Shown here in pieces: positions 1-6,977 of a stretch of 17,359 nucleotides of DNA. Each line of letters opens with the position of its first letter. The stretch's first letter is position 1. The notes beneath the pieces are model-generated. The model was not told the DNA's origin. It saw only the letters and a program-made list of their open reading frames with translations, and ran no database searches. This stretch comes from CAYZUC01 sp964481705. GTDB taxonomy: Bacteria > Bacillota > Clostridia > Lachnospirales > Lachnospiraceae. Both the position numbers and the translations under genes were made by a program. The stretch lies in NCBI GenBank assembly GCA_964481705.1, contig CAYZUC010000058.1, positions 1-17,359 of the forward strand, read 5' to 3'.

Positions 1-1
1 T

Positions 2-400
2 GCCGGAATCAAAGAAATGGTACATCAGGATCAATATTCACTGGAACGTAAGATCAAGGCTTTGACGGACCAGATCTCAGAGATTACTCTGGAAGCGGAT
101 GAAATAGAGAGAAATATTCGTTTGGGTAATGTCACCGATCAAATGGTCATGCGTAAGCAGCATTTGATGCGTGTCAAAATACAAAAGGATTGTGCACTAA
201 AGGAGACAAAGCTGGAAATGGACGAGGTTGGCCGAAGAATGCAGGGAGGCGTAGCAGCGCGAGTTACCGTTGATGGAAATGTCTATGCAGGAAGCGTGAT
301 TCAGATTGATGAACAGCAGATATATATTGACCGTAACAAGAATTATGTCGAATTTTTGAAGGATTCTGAGGATAACATGATTATTAAAAATATTTATTGA
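2..400 (+). CDS. DUF342 / FapA-like protein, C-terminal part (5' end outside window)
   Basis: The frame is open to the left edge, so this is the last 132 residues of a longer protein. The visible part starts with a highly charged helical stretch (about residues 10-75 of the fragment, many E/K/R with heptad-like spacing) that looks like a coiled coil. It ends in a short beta-rich module containing VTVDGNVYAGSVIQI and then IYIDRNKNYVEF. This helix-then-beta-tail order, with a 'V-x-G-x-V-Y-x-G' segment, is how DUF342 (FapA, 'flagellar assembly protein A') proteins end, after a polymer-type beta-helix domain that would lie upstream. The family name comes from Vibrio; its role in Clostridia is not settled. 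It probably heads the set of genes that follows, but a separate promoter-like sequence at 472-500 lies between. The family call rests on the C-terminus only. Confidence 0.7.
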   Translation, partial: AGIKEMVHQDQYSLERKIKALTDQISEITLEADEIERNIRLGNVTDQMVMRKQHLMRVKIQKDCALKETKLEMDEVGRRMQGGVAARVTVDGNVYAGSVIQIDEQQIYIDRNKNYVEFLKDSEDNMIIKNIY

Positions 401-471
401 TTTTTTTAAAGAATCTGTTTATTATGATTATATTGCGATGGGTATGCGTTTGCATAAGTATCGTTTACGAT

Positions 472-500
472 TTGAGAAATCATTTGATGAAAAGTACAAT
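472..500 (+). promoter_or_regulatory. Sigma-A-type promoter upstream of the small acidic ORF and TPR gene
   Basis: TTGAGA (472-477), a 17-base spacer and TACAAT (495-500) match the housekeeping promoter consensus well. It lies in the 187-base gap between the DUF342 stop and the 49-residue ORF at 588, pointing at both that ORF and the TPR gene. Seen by pattern only; no transcription data. Confidence 0.5.
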
Positions 501-587
501 AAGAAAAGTATGAGATAGAGTACGATATACATTTTTCGGAAATAGATAATTTGGATTTGGCATGTATACATGCAGATAGGAATCGTT

Positions 588-737
588 ATGATAAATTTTG
601 AAGAAGAATTAAAAAAATTTCATCCCAGTCTTGAAGTAGAGGACGCAGAGGATGCGATATACAATCATGATCTGTCAGATATGACAGATGTTTTAGTGAC
701 CATGTTTAAAGAGGCAAAGGACAGCGACGAAAGGTGA
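588..737 (+). CDS. Small acidic protein, 49 aa, unknown function
   Basis: ATG at 588 opens a 49-codon frame ending in TGA at 735-737. The product begins MINFEEELKKF and ends KEAKDSDER. It is strongly acidic, lacks Cys and has no membrane segment or signal peptide. A weak Shine-Dalgarno-like AGATAGG lies upstream. The stop is followed after 7 bases by the start of the zinc-ribbon/TPR gene, whose ribosome binding site (AGGTGAG) overlaps this stop codon. That packing suggests one transcript and translational coupling. Codon use and the lack of low-complexity sequence support a real gene, but the family is not recognised. A soluble partner or adaptor of the neighbouring TPR protein is a guess only. 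Confidence 0.55.
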   Translation: MINFEEELKKFHPSLEVEDAEDAIYNHDLSDMTDVLVTMFKEAKDSDER

Positions 738-744
738 GATAACC

Positions 745-2178
745 ATGAAGTGTTATAACTGTGGATGTACTTTGTCTGAGAATGATTTTTGTACCGGATG
801 TGGTGCGGATGTCAGAGTCTATAAAAGGATTATGCATCTATCCGATATGTATTATAATGATGGGTTGAAAAAGGCACAGGTGCGTGATTTATCTGGAGCC
901 GTTGCTAGTCTCAGACAGAGTTTGAAGTGCTATAAAGGTAATATTGAGGCCAGAAATTTATTAGGGTTAGTTTATTTTGAGATGGGAGAAGCGGTTTCGG
1001 CTCTGAGTGAGTGGGTAATCAGTAAGAATCTTCGTCCCAAGAAGAACATTGCGGATGACTTTATCAATCAGATTCAGAGTAATCCCTCCAAATTAGATTC
1101 TATCAATCAGACGATTAAGAAATTTAATCAGGCTTTGGCATATTGTGGACAGGGCAGTCTGGATCTTGCGATTATTCAACTGAAGAAGGTATTGTCTTTG
1201 AACCCTAATATGGTAAAGGCTTATCAGCTTCTTACTCTGCTGTATATGAATGCAGAGGAATGGGATAAAGCAAAGAAGACCATTATGAAAGCTGTGAAGA
1301 TCGATTCGAGCAATACAACGACTTTATATTACATTCGTGAAATCGATCATATGATAGATGCGAAGGATGAATCCACGGAGTTCTTAAAAAAGAAGAATCC
1401 TGTCAAGGTAAAAGAGGATGTCATTACGTATCAGAGTGGGAATGAGACCATTATTCAGCCTTTAAATAATCCGGAGAAGTCAGGAAGCGCAACCGTGGTC
1501 AATATTATCATTGGTGTGTTGATTGGTCTTGGAATCATGTGGTTTCTTGTCGTACCTGCGAAAGTACAGGCGGAGAAAACGGACATTAATAAGAGTCTGG
1601 TAGATGTTAGCGATCAGCTCACTGCAAAATCCGCAAGCATAGATGAATTAGAGAAGCGTGTAGAAGCACTCCAGAAGGAAAATACGGATCTTCAGTCGCA
1701 GCTTGATGGCTATACCGGTAATGACGGTGTACTAAAAGCAAATGATAGTCTGATGCAGGCCTGTCAGAAGTATATGTCTGAGCCGGAAGCTGTTTTAGAG
1801 ACAGCAGATATTCTGAAGAATATTGATGAGACATACATCAATGGAAAAGATACATCAGAGGATTTCAAGAGCTTGTATGAGTTTCTTCATTCAGAAGTCA
1901 GTGTTAAGGCAGCAGGTGAGTATTTAAAATCTGGTTTATCAGCACTGAAAAAGAATGATTTCGCTACTGCGATTTCAGACTTGACGAAATCCTATGAAAC
2001 AGATAACACCAACGTAGAAGCACTATATAATCTGGCGCATGCATATCGCAAATCAGAGAATGTTTCAAAAGCAGATGAGCTTTATAATGAGGTAATCACA
2101 AAGTTCCCAGACACAGACTATGCGGCAAATGCCAAAGGTTATATCTCAGAGGAAGGACAAGCAGAAGCAGAAGAATAA
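745..2178 (+). CDS. Zinc-ribbon, TPR-repeat single-pass membrane protein
   Basis: The 477-residue protein has three parts. Residues 3-19 form a short zinc ribbon (C3, C6, C16, C19 in CxxC...CxxC arrangement). Residues about 30-200 are helical repeats with TPR-like spacing, for example 47-80 and 125-190 (ALAYCGQGSLDLAIIQLKKVLSLNP). A single hydrophobic helix at about 251-271 (VVNIIIGVLIGLGIMWFLVV) is followed by a probable coiled coil (285-320) and a C-terminal TPR pair (about 395-460) containing ALYNLAHAYRKSENVSKADELYNEV. There is no N-terminal signal peptide, so the ribbon and first TPR block are probably cytoplasmic and the coiled coil and last TPR extracytoplasmic, with the central helix as a signal anchor. 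TPR blocks on both sides suggest a scaffold that links partners across the membrane. No enzymatic motif is visible. The AGGTGAG ribosome binding site is 8 bases upstream. A strong terminator follows, so this is the last gene of its transcript. Confidence 0.85.
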   Translation: MKCYNCGCTLSENDFCTGCGADVRVYKRIMHLSDMYYNDGLKKAQVRDLSGAVASLRQSLKCYKGNIEARNLLGLVYFEMGEAVSALSEWVISKNLRPKKNIADDFINQIQSNPSKLDSINQTIKKFNQALAYCGQGSLDLAIIQLKKVLSLNPNMVKAYQLLTLLYMNAEEWDKAKKTIMKAVKIDSSNTTTLYYIREIDHMIDAKDESTEFLKKKNPVKVKEDVITYQSGNETIIQPLNNPEKSGSATVVNIIIGVLIGLGIMWFLVVPAKVQAEKTDINKSLVDVSDQLTAKSASIDELEKRVEALQKENTDLQSQLDGYTGNDGVLKANDSLMQACQKYMSEPEAVLETADILKNIDETYINGKDTSEDFKSLYEFLHSEVSVKAAGEYLKSGLSALKKNDFATAISDLTKSYETDNTNVEALYNLAHAYRKSENVSKADELYNEVITKFPDTDYAANAKGYISEEGQAEAEE

Positions 2179-2191
2179 TAAAATACCAAAG

Positions 2192-2222
2192 AGAACATAG
2201 CAAAATGCTATGTTCTTTTTTT
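2192..2222 (+). terminator. Rho-independent terminator after the TPR gene
   Basis: A perfect 11-bp stem (AGAACATAGCA at 2192-2202, TGCTATGTTCT at 2206-2216) with a 3-base AAA loop is followed by a run of T to 2222. It starts 14 bases after the TPR stop and separates that transcript from the spoIIA operon. Confidence 0.92.
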
Positions 2223-2240
2223 ATGAAAAAAAAGTGGAAA

Positions 2241-2256
2241 GCGTAAAGAATTACGC
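2241..2256 (+). promoter_or_regulatory. Perfect dyad in the spoIIA leader, overlapping a sigma-H-like -10
   Basis: GCGTAA (2241-2246), AGAA and TTACGC (2251-2256) form a perfect 6-bp inverted repeat just upstream of the spoIIAA ribosome binding site (AGGAG, 2261-2265). AAAGAAT at 2245-2251 inside it resembles the sigma-H -10 (RnnGAAT), and spoIIA operons are classically read by sigma-H. The expected -35 (RnAGGAwWW) about 12 bases upstream is only an A-rich run, so the promoter assignment is weak. The dyad itself is certain as sequence; its role as operator or leader hairpin is inference. No clear Spo0A box was seen. Confidence 0.35.
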
Positions 2257-2271
2257 AGATAGGAGCAGATT

Positions 2272-2604
2272 ATGGAAGAGTTTGAAATCATTAATTCGTA
2301 TTTATGTGTTCGTATGCCGAAGGAGCTGGATCATCATGCGGCCACGAAAATTCGAGAGACCGCGGACAAATATATTGAGGGGGAACGTGTGGAACACGTG
2401 GTGTTTGATTTCCAATACACGAATTTTATGGACAGCTCAGGAATAGGAGTCATTATGGGGAGGTATAAGAAGATGAAGACACTTGGCGGCAAAGTTTTTG
2501 CCATACATACAAACGAGAGAATACGCAAGATTTTTCAGATGTCCGGTCTCACAAAAATGATTGAGACCATTGATGAGGAGGANNNNNNNNNNGAACGGTT
2601 ATGA
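2272..2604 (+). CDS. spoIIAA: Anti-sigma F factor antagonist SpoIIAA (contains an assembly gap)
   Basis: This is a STAS-domain protein of about 110 residues (Bacillus subtilis: 117). The hallmark is NFMDSSGIGVIMGRYK at 51-66. S55, the first Ser after D54, aligns with Ser58 of B. subtilis SpoIIAA, the residue phosphorylated by SpoIIAB. ELDHH near residue 18 and QMSGLTKMI near 89 are also family signatures. Unphosphorylated SpoIIAA displaces SpoIIAB from sigma F; the SpoIIE phosphatase, not in this window, reactivates it. Ten Ns (2583-2592) cover about four residues near the C-terminus. As written the frame stays open and ends in TGA overlapping the spoIIAB ATG (ATGA at 2601-2604), the usual coupled arrangement, so the gap size is probably close to right. 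The start is supported by AGGAG upstream. Confidence 0.95.
   Translation: MEEFEIINSYLCVRMPKELDHHAATKIRETADKYIEGERVEHVVFDFQYTNFMDSSGIGVIMGRYKKMKTLGGKVFAIHTNERIRKIFQMSGLTKMIETIDEEXXXXERL
2583..2592. other. Assembly gap (10 N) inside spoIIAA
   Basis: Ten undetermined bases. The frame on both sides agrees for a gap of 10 (or 10 plus a multiple of 3), but ten Ns may be a placeholder rather than a measured length. Confidence 0.99.
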
Positions 2605-3050
2605 AGAATAGAATGAAACTTGTTTTTGATAGTTACTCCGGAAATGAAAGCTTTGCGAGAGTCACAGTGGCGGCATTTTTATGCCATTTGAATCCTACGC
2701 TGGAGGAGCTTGCAGACATCAAGACAGCGGTATCAGAGGCGGTAACCAACTGTACAATACATGGGTATGGAGACCGAATCGGGAAAATCTACTTGTCCTG
2801 TGAGACGGATGGGAATGAGATATCGATCGAGGTTTCTGACAAGGGTGTCGGAATTGACTGTATTGCGAAAGCAATGGAACCCATGTATACCACACGTCCC
2901 GATTTGGAACGCTCCGGAATGGGATTCGCATTTATGGAGGCCTTTATGGACTCCCTTGAGGTGGAATCAGTTCCAGGTGAGGGATGCCAGGTAAGAATGA
3001 AGAAAAGAGTAGGAGTACTCCAAAATGACCGATACCATTGTTTTGATTGA
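2601..3050 (+). CDS. spoIIAB: Anti-sigma F factor / serine kinase SpoIIAB
   Basis: A 149-residue GHKL-type ATPase that binds sigma F and holds it inactive, and that phosphorylates SpoIIAA. The N-terminus carries NESFARVTVAAF (15-26), the conserved face containing the Arg known to contact sigma F and SpoIIAA. The N box is SEAVTNCTIHGY (45-56) with E46 and N50. The G1 box is SDKGVGI (79-85) and the ATP-lid/G2 region is LERSGMGFAFMEAFMD (102-117). All catalytic and nucleotide-binding features are intact. It overlaps spoIIAA by 4 bases and sigF by 26 bases, so the three proteins are translationally coupled, fitting their need for fixed ratios. Ordinary length for the family (about 145-150). Confidence 0.97.
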   Translation: MKNRMKLVFDSYSGNESFARVTVAAFLCHLNPTLEELADIKTAVSEAVTNCTIHGYGDRIGKIYLSCETDGNEISIEVSDKGVGIDCIAKAMEPMYTTRPDLERSGMGFAFMEAFMDSLEVESVPGEGCQVRMKKRVGVLQNDRYHCFD

Positions 3051-3747
3051 GCAGGCACACAATGGAGATAATAAAGCAAGAGAGGTACTTGTGGAAGAAA
3101 ATCTCGGACTTGTCCATCATATTGTTCGTAGATTTAAGGGAAGGGGATACGATTTGGAGGACCTTTTTCAAGTAGGCAGCATTGGTTTGATGAAAGCAAT
3201 TGACCATTTTGATACCTCTTATGAGGTACGCTTTTCAACCTACGCGGTGCCAATGATTGTCGGTGAAGTTCGAAGATTCTTGCGTGATGATGGGATGATC
3301 AAGGTGAGTCGTTCACTCAAGGAAAATGCCTATCGAATTGCAAAGGCGACAAATGAGTTATGCAGAAATCTTGGGAGAATGCCTACTTTTCAGGAGATCG
3401 TATTGGAAACCGGACTGGAAGAAGAGGATATTATTATGTCCATGGAAGCCAATCTGGAGGTGGAGTCTATTTACAAAACGGTCTACCAAAGCGATGGTAA
3501 CGATATTCTGCTTCTGGATACGATAGAGGATGAGGGAGAGAAAAATCAAGAGGTGTTACTTAATAGAATGCTCCTGCATCAGCTCCTGGGAGAGCTATCT
3601 GAACAGGAAAGAAATTTGATTGAAATGCGATATTTTGGAGAGAAGACACAGACACAGGTCGCAGATATTCTTGGAGTTACACAAGTACAGGTGAGCCGTA
3701 TGGAAAAGAAAATCCTTTTGAGGATGAAACAAAAAATCTGTAGTTGA
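3025..3747 (+). CDS. sigF: RNA polymerase sporulation sigma factor SigF (SpoIIAC)
   Basis: A 240-residue sigma-70 family factor, the first forespore-specific sigma. Region 2 runs from EENLGLVHHIVRRF (24-37) through DLEDLFQVGSIGLMKAIDHFD (43-63), with the -10 recognition segment FSTYAVPMIVGEVRRFLRDDG (70-90). KVSRSLKE (93-100) starts region 3. Region 4.2 with its helix-turn-helix is at 205-236 (GEKTQTQVADILGVTQVQVSRMEKK). The position as third gene after spoIIAA-spoIIAB separates it from SigG and SigB. The start at 3025 has AGGAG 9 bases upstream inside the spoIIAB end. Activity is restrained by SpoIIAB until septation. No terminator hairpin is visible directly after the stop; a new sigma-A-like promoter begins 30 bases on. 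Confidence 0.96.
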   Translation: MTDTIVLIEQAHNGDNKAREVLVEENLGLVHHIVRRFKGRGYDLEDLFQVGSIGLMKAIDHFDTSYEVRFSTYAVPMIVGEVRRFLRDDGMIKVSRSLKENAYRIAKATNELCRNLGRMPTFQEIVLETGLEEEDIIMSMEANLEVESIYKTVYQSDGNDILLLDTIEDEGEKNQEVLLNRMLLHQLLGELSEQERNLIEMRYFGEKTQTQVADILGVTQVQVSRMEKKILLRMKQKICS

Positions 3748-3777
3748 GGGGGTGATGGATTCAGGAGCTGTTTAGGA

Positions 3778-3806
3778 TTGAGAAAAGAAAGTAGATAAGG
3801 TATAAT
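3778..3806 (+). promoter_or_regulatory. Sigma-A-type promoter for the GT39-like membrane protein
   Basis: TTGAGA (3778-3783), a 17-base spacer and a perfect TATAAT (3801-3806). It lies between sigF and the membrane protein gene, so that gene can be read independently of the sporulation operon. Confidence 0.65.
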
Positions 3807-3873
3807 CAAATACAGATTCATTCGCGTAGTATCGTAATGAGGTCTGAATGAAAATCCATGTGAAAGCAGGCAG

Positions 3874-5361
3874 ATGGGAACAAGCATGATGAATAGAATG
3901 AGTAAGAAACTGATATCCGAGAAGTGGTTCACTGTTATACTTATAATCGTAATCTGTACGGTACCATTGTTTTGCTATGAGGTCCATAGTCCAAGAAGAT
4001 TTGTCGCGATGGAGTTTCTGCTGATTGTGATGTGGATGGGTGCTGGTTTGTATCTGGCCCGTAAGAAGTCGGAGTCTGTTTATTTACTGGGCGTCATTGG
4101 GATTGCATTCCTGCTTAGAGCCGGCTATGTGATGTATACACCTACATGGATCCGTCAACATGATGTAATCGGTTTTGGCAATGATTTTGGACAGGCTGCA
4201 TTTATAGAGTATTTCTATCGTAATTTCAAACTGATTGATTTTGATCCAAGAAATTATTGGGGGTTTTTTCAGCCCCCGCTTCATCATATGCTTGCAGCAC
4301 TATTTCTTCGAGTCCAGGTAATATTGGGCTTTGCTTACGGGAGAGCATGCGAAAACACACAGGTTTTGACACTCTTGTATAGCTGTTTGATGACTGTGGT
4401 ATCGGTAAAGATATTTCGATTATTTCAAATAGAGGGGAAAATGCTTGCAGTAACTACCGGAATTGCGGCTATCCATCCTTGCTATATCTTATTAGCGGGA
4501 AGCATTAATAATGATATGCTTTGCATCCTTTTACAGGTATGCGCAGTCTATTTCACAATCCTATGGTATAAGAAGCCGGAATGGAAATCCATTCTGCCTC
4601 TTGCATTGTGCGTGGGTGGCTCTATGATGGCAAAGCTATCCGGAGTATTGATTGCTCCGGCGATAGCAGTTACCTTCCTCNNNNNNNNNNGGAAAACCTA
4701 TATCGTACAGTACCTTACTTTTGGAATGATAAGTATTCCTATTGGCATCTGGTCTCCAATCCGCAATCTAATAAAGTTTGGAGTGCCGTTGAATTTCACA
4801 CCTGAGGTTGGAGAACCAGTTGCATCATTTGGCCTCATTCGAAGGCTCTTTGATGTCAGGACAGCGACTCCATTTACCTGTATGATTGTAAATGGTGACA
4901 GCTACGATGAGTTTAATGTGCTGCTGGCATTGTTTAAGACCTCTCTTTTTGGTGAGTATAATTACGGAGAAATTGCTGCGATTACTCCATTCGCATGGAT
5001 ATTACTTTTTTCAGGTATTCTTCTCGGAGTATTTGCATTTACATGCATGATTTACTATCTCTTTGGGAAGAAATCCAAGCTTTCCATGTGCGCCAGACTA
5101 TTTCTTGGTATTTATTATTTGACATCCATGCTCTTCTTTTTGAACCTGTGTTTCTCTATTCCTAATTTCAGTTCACAGGATTTTCGCTATATTGCGTATT
5201 TGATTATCATTGAGGTAATCTTTCTGGGATTGTATCTGTGTGAAAAGAGAGAGGATCGGTTTTACGTATGGAGTAAGCGGATTCTTCTTGTGACCTCAAT
5301 GGCCTTTATGATTTCATCCGGAACGGTTTATCTGCTTCTTGGACTAGTTCAATACAAATAG
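3874..5361 (+). CDS. Multi-pass membrane protein, GT-C / GT39 (PMT_2-like) glycosyltransferase family
   Basis: About 495 residues with roughly a dozen hydrophobic helices (for example 20-34, 46-62, 69-87, 134-155, 163-182, 240-268 and several after 400). Between the early helices, the extracytoplasmic loop has an acidic H-D pair (H96-D97) and then FFQPPLHHMLAALFL (131-145), which resembles the 'xxPPLxxxL' motif of Dol-P/undecaprenyl-P sugar transferases. IHPCYILLAGSINNDMLC (200-217) also fits this fold. Known members move a sugar from a polyprenyl-phosphate carrier to protein or lipid outside the membrane; acceptor and sugar cannot be read here. Start ambiguous: ATG at 3874, 3886, 3889 or 3898, none with a strong ribosome binding site. 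Ten Ns (4681-4690) fall in a helix and keep the frame. Its stop is one base from the convergent spoVAD stop. A role in spore or cell-envelope glycosylation is a guess from position. Confidence 0.72.
   Translation: MGTSMMNRMSKKLISEKWFTVILIIVICTVPLFCYEVHSPRRFVAMEFLLIVMWMGAGLYLARKKSESVYLLGVIGIAFLLRAGYVMYTPTWIRQHDVIGFGNDFGQAAFIEYFYRNFKLIDFDPRNYWGFFQPPLHHMLAALFLRVQVILGFAYGRACENTQVLTLLYSCLMTVVSVKIFRLFQIEGKMLAVTTGIAAIHPCYILLAGSINNDMLCILLQVCAVYFTILWYKKPEWKSILPLALCVGGSMMAKLSGVLIAPAIAVTFLXXXXKTYIVQYLTFGMISIPIGIWSPIRNLIKFGVPLNFTPEVGEPVASFGLIRRLFDVRTATPFTCMIVNGDSYDEFNVLLALFKTSLFGEYNYGEIAAITPFAWILLFSGILLGVFAFTCMIYYLFGKKSKLSMCARLFLGIYYLTSMLFFLNLCFSIPNFSSQDFRYIAYLIIIEVIFLGLYLCEKREDRFYVWSKRILLVTSMAFMISSGTVYLLLGLVQYK
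4681..4690. other. Assembly gap (10 N) inside the GT39-like gene
   Basis: Ten undetermined bases within a predicted membrane helix. The reading frame is consistent on both sides, but true length is unknown. Confidence 0.99.
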
Positions 5362-5362
5362 G

Positions 5363-6382
5363 CTAGAGTGCTTCTAATACAAGTCCATGTGCGATTCCGG
5401 GTACACTTTTTCCTTCGTTAAACGAAATGGTAGAGAGGAGTGCACCCGTAGGAAGAAAAAGGATTCGTTTCCATTCTCCTTTCTTGAGCTGGCTCTGCAA
5501 ATACGTACTTAAAACAAGAGCAGAACAACCGCATCCACTCCCTCCAGCATCTACCTTCTGATTTTCAGAATCGTAGATTAGCATCCCACAATCCAGGTAT
5601 TGCTTTGCGATATCATATCCCTTTTCCTTTAACAGGTTTAGGAGAAGTTCACGCCCAACGGTTCCCAGGTCACCTGTAATAATGCGATCATAATCCTCTG
5701 GTCTTCGATCATAATCCTTTAGATGCCATTCAATCAAATCTGCTGCAGCAGGAGCCATTGCAGCTCCCATATTCATAGAGTCCTTAATTCCAGCATCCAT
5801 GATTTTTCCGGTTGTGATTCCGGTAATCTTCAGGAGTGCTTTTTCACTCCTCACAGCAGACAATACAAAGGCAGCACTTCCTGTAACTGTCCACGTTGCA
5901 GAGGCCGGTCGTTGATTTCCGTACTCCAAGGGAAAACGAAATTGCTTTTCTGCACTGGCAAAATGACTGGATGTTACACAGAGGACATGTTCTGCAAATC
6001 CTCCTGCAATTGTCATACTTCCAAGAGATAGACTCTCTCCACAGGTGGAGCAGGCTCCATACAGACCAAAGAAGGGAATTTCCAGTTCCTGTAGTCCAAA
6101 GGTTGAAGCAATCAACTGACCAAGCAGATCACCGGCGAACAGATAACGGATTCCAGAGGGCTGTAGTCCGGATTTCTTTATGGCAAGGGATGCAGTTTTT
6201 TGCTGCATTTGACTCTCAGCCTCTTCCCATGTTTTGCATACCGGATCATTTTCCTTCTGTACAAGATCGAGGTGTTTGCCAAAGGGCCCCTCTGCTTCTT
6301 TTTTTCCTCCTATGGAAGCACAACTAATCATGTATACCGGGTTTTCAAATCGTAAGCTTTGTTTACCAATAATCGCTGTCAT
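5363..6382 (-). CDS. spoVAD: Stage V sporulation protein AD
   Basis: A 339-residue thiolase-fold protein that binds dipicolinic acid (DPA) and works with the SpoVA membrane proteins in DPA uptake into the spore and release at germination. Family signs are GKQSLRFENPVYMIS (6-20), AGDLLGQ (83-89), the pseudo-active-site region LYGACSTCGESL (108-119) and the C-terminal PTGALLSTISFNEGKSVPGIAHGLVLE (311-337), a near-diagnostic SpoVAD ending. The start at 6382 is chosen because GGAG lies 5 bases upstream and MTAIIGKQ aligns with family N-termini; a longer frame from a TTG at 6406 is less likely. It is the last gene of spoVAA-AB-AC-AD, 80 bases after spoVAC, and ends one base from the convergent GT39-like gene. 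Expression is expected from sigma G. Confidence 0.96.
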   Translation of the reverse strand: MTAIIGKQSLRFENPVYMISCASIGGKKEAEGPFGKHLDLVQKENDPVCKTWEEAESQMQQKTASLAIKKSGLQPSGIRYLFAGDLLGQLIASTFGLQELEIPFFGLYGACSTCGESLSLGSMTIAGGFAEHVLCVTSSHFASAEKQFRFPLEYGNQRPASATWTVTGSAAFVLSAVRSEKALLKITGITTGKIMDAGIKDSMNMGAAMAPAAADLIEWHLKDYDRRPEDYDRIITGDLGTVGRELLLNLLKEKGYDIAKQYLDCGMLIYDSENQKVDAGGSGCGCSALVLSTYLQSQLKKGEWKRILFLPTGALLSTISFNEGKSVPGIAHGLVLEAL

Positions 6383-6462
6383 ATTTTCTCCATTCCAAAC
6401 CATCAATAAGGATAGTTCTAAACTATATTTTCGATCAGAATCCTTTTATAGAAATTACAGAT

Positions 6463-6909
6463 TTAAAACAAAGTAGTAATATAGTAAATGACTCCAAGGA
6501 ACCATGAAACAAGAATCCCGTACAGAATGACAGGTCCTGCAATGGTAAAAATCTTGCAACCGATTCCAAAGATTTGTCCTTCTTTTTTAAATTCAATTGC
6601 TGCGGCTGATACAGAATTGGCAAATCCAGTGATGGGTACAAGAGCGCCGGCTCCCGCAAATCCAGCAAGCTTAGGATAGATATTTGCACCAGTTAAAACT
6701 ACGCTTGCGAGAATCAGTATGATAGAGCACCAGGAAGCAGATTCTTCCGGTGATAGTCCAAGCGATGCCATATACTCCAGGATCAACTGACCAATCACAC
6801 AGATAATTCCTCCAACGACAAAAGCCTTCCCTAATTGAAGGGGAAAATTCTTTGCCGGTGTCATATTTGTTACTTTATTTTGATATTGTTTTTTCTTGAT
6901 TTCGTCCAT
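6463..6909 (-). CDS. spoVAC: Stage V sporulation protein AC
   Basis: 148 residues (B. subtilis 150). A charged cytoplasmic N-terminus (MDEIKKKQYQNKV) is followed by several membrane helices: about 28-47 (FVVGGIICVIGQLILEYM), 60-76, 84-104 and 117-143. FAGAGALVPITGFANS (84-99) is the signature shared by SpoVAC and SpoVAE. SpoVAC of B. subtilis behaves as a mechanosensitive channel component through which Ca-DPA passes. The start at 6909 has AGGAG about 7 bases upstream; the frame extends to 6963 but that part lacks a ribosome binding site. It lies between spoVAB (68 bases upstream) and spoVAD. Confidence 0.96.
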   Translation of the reverse strand: MDEIKKKQYQNKVTNMTPAKNFPLQLGKAFVVGGIICVIGQLILEYMASLGLSPEESASWCSIILILASVVLTGANIYPKLAGFAGAGALVPITGFANSVSAAAIEFKKEGQIFGIGCKIFTIAGPVILYGILVSWFLGVIYYITTLF

Positions 6910-6977
6910 TTCTATCTCCTCTGCAGCACATTGAATTATGCATTTCAGGTTTGCACAAAACACTTCGGTGCTATATA

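Noticed and set aside
2210..2446. 78-residue plus-strand frame overlapping the start of spoIIAA
   Set aside because: It begins within the terminator T-run, has no ribosome binding site and is a shadow of spoIIAA, whose family motifs are in another frame.
3029..3974. Shared 13-base word taccattgttttg at about 3030 and 3961
   Set aside because: Single short match in two different coding frames, with no extension; likely chance and not a mobile-element or recombination repeat.
5896..6327. 143-residue plus-strand open frame
   Set aside because: It is antisense to spoVAD; composition is typical of a shadow frame.
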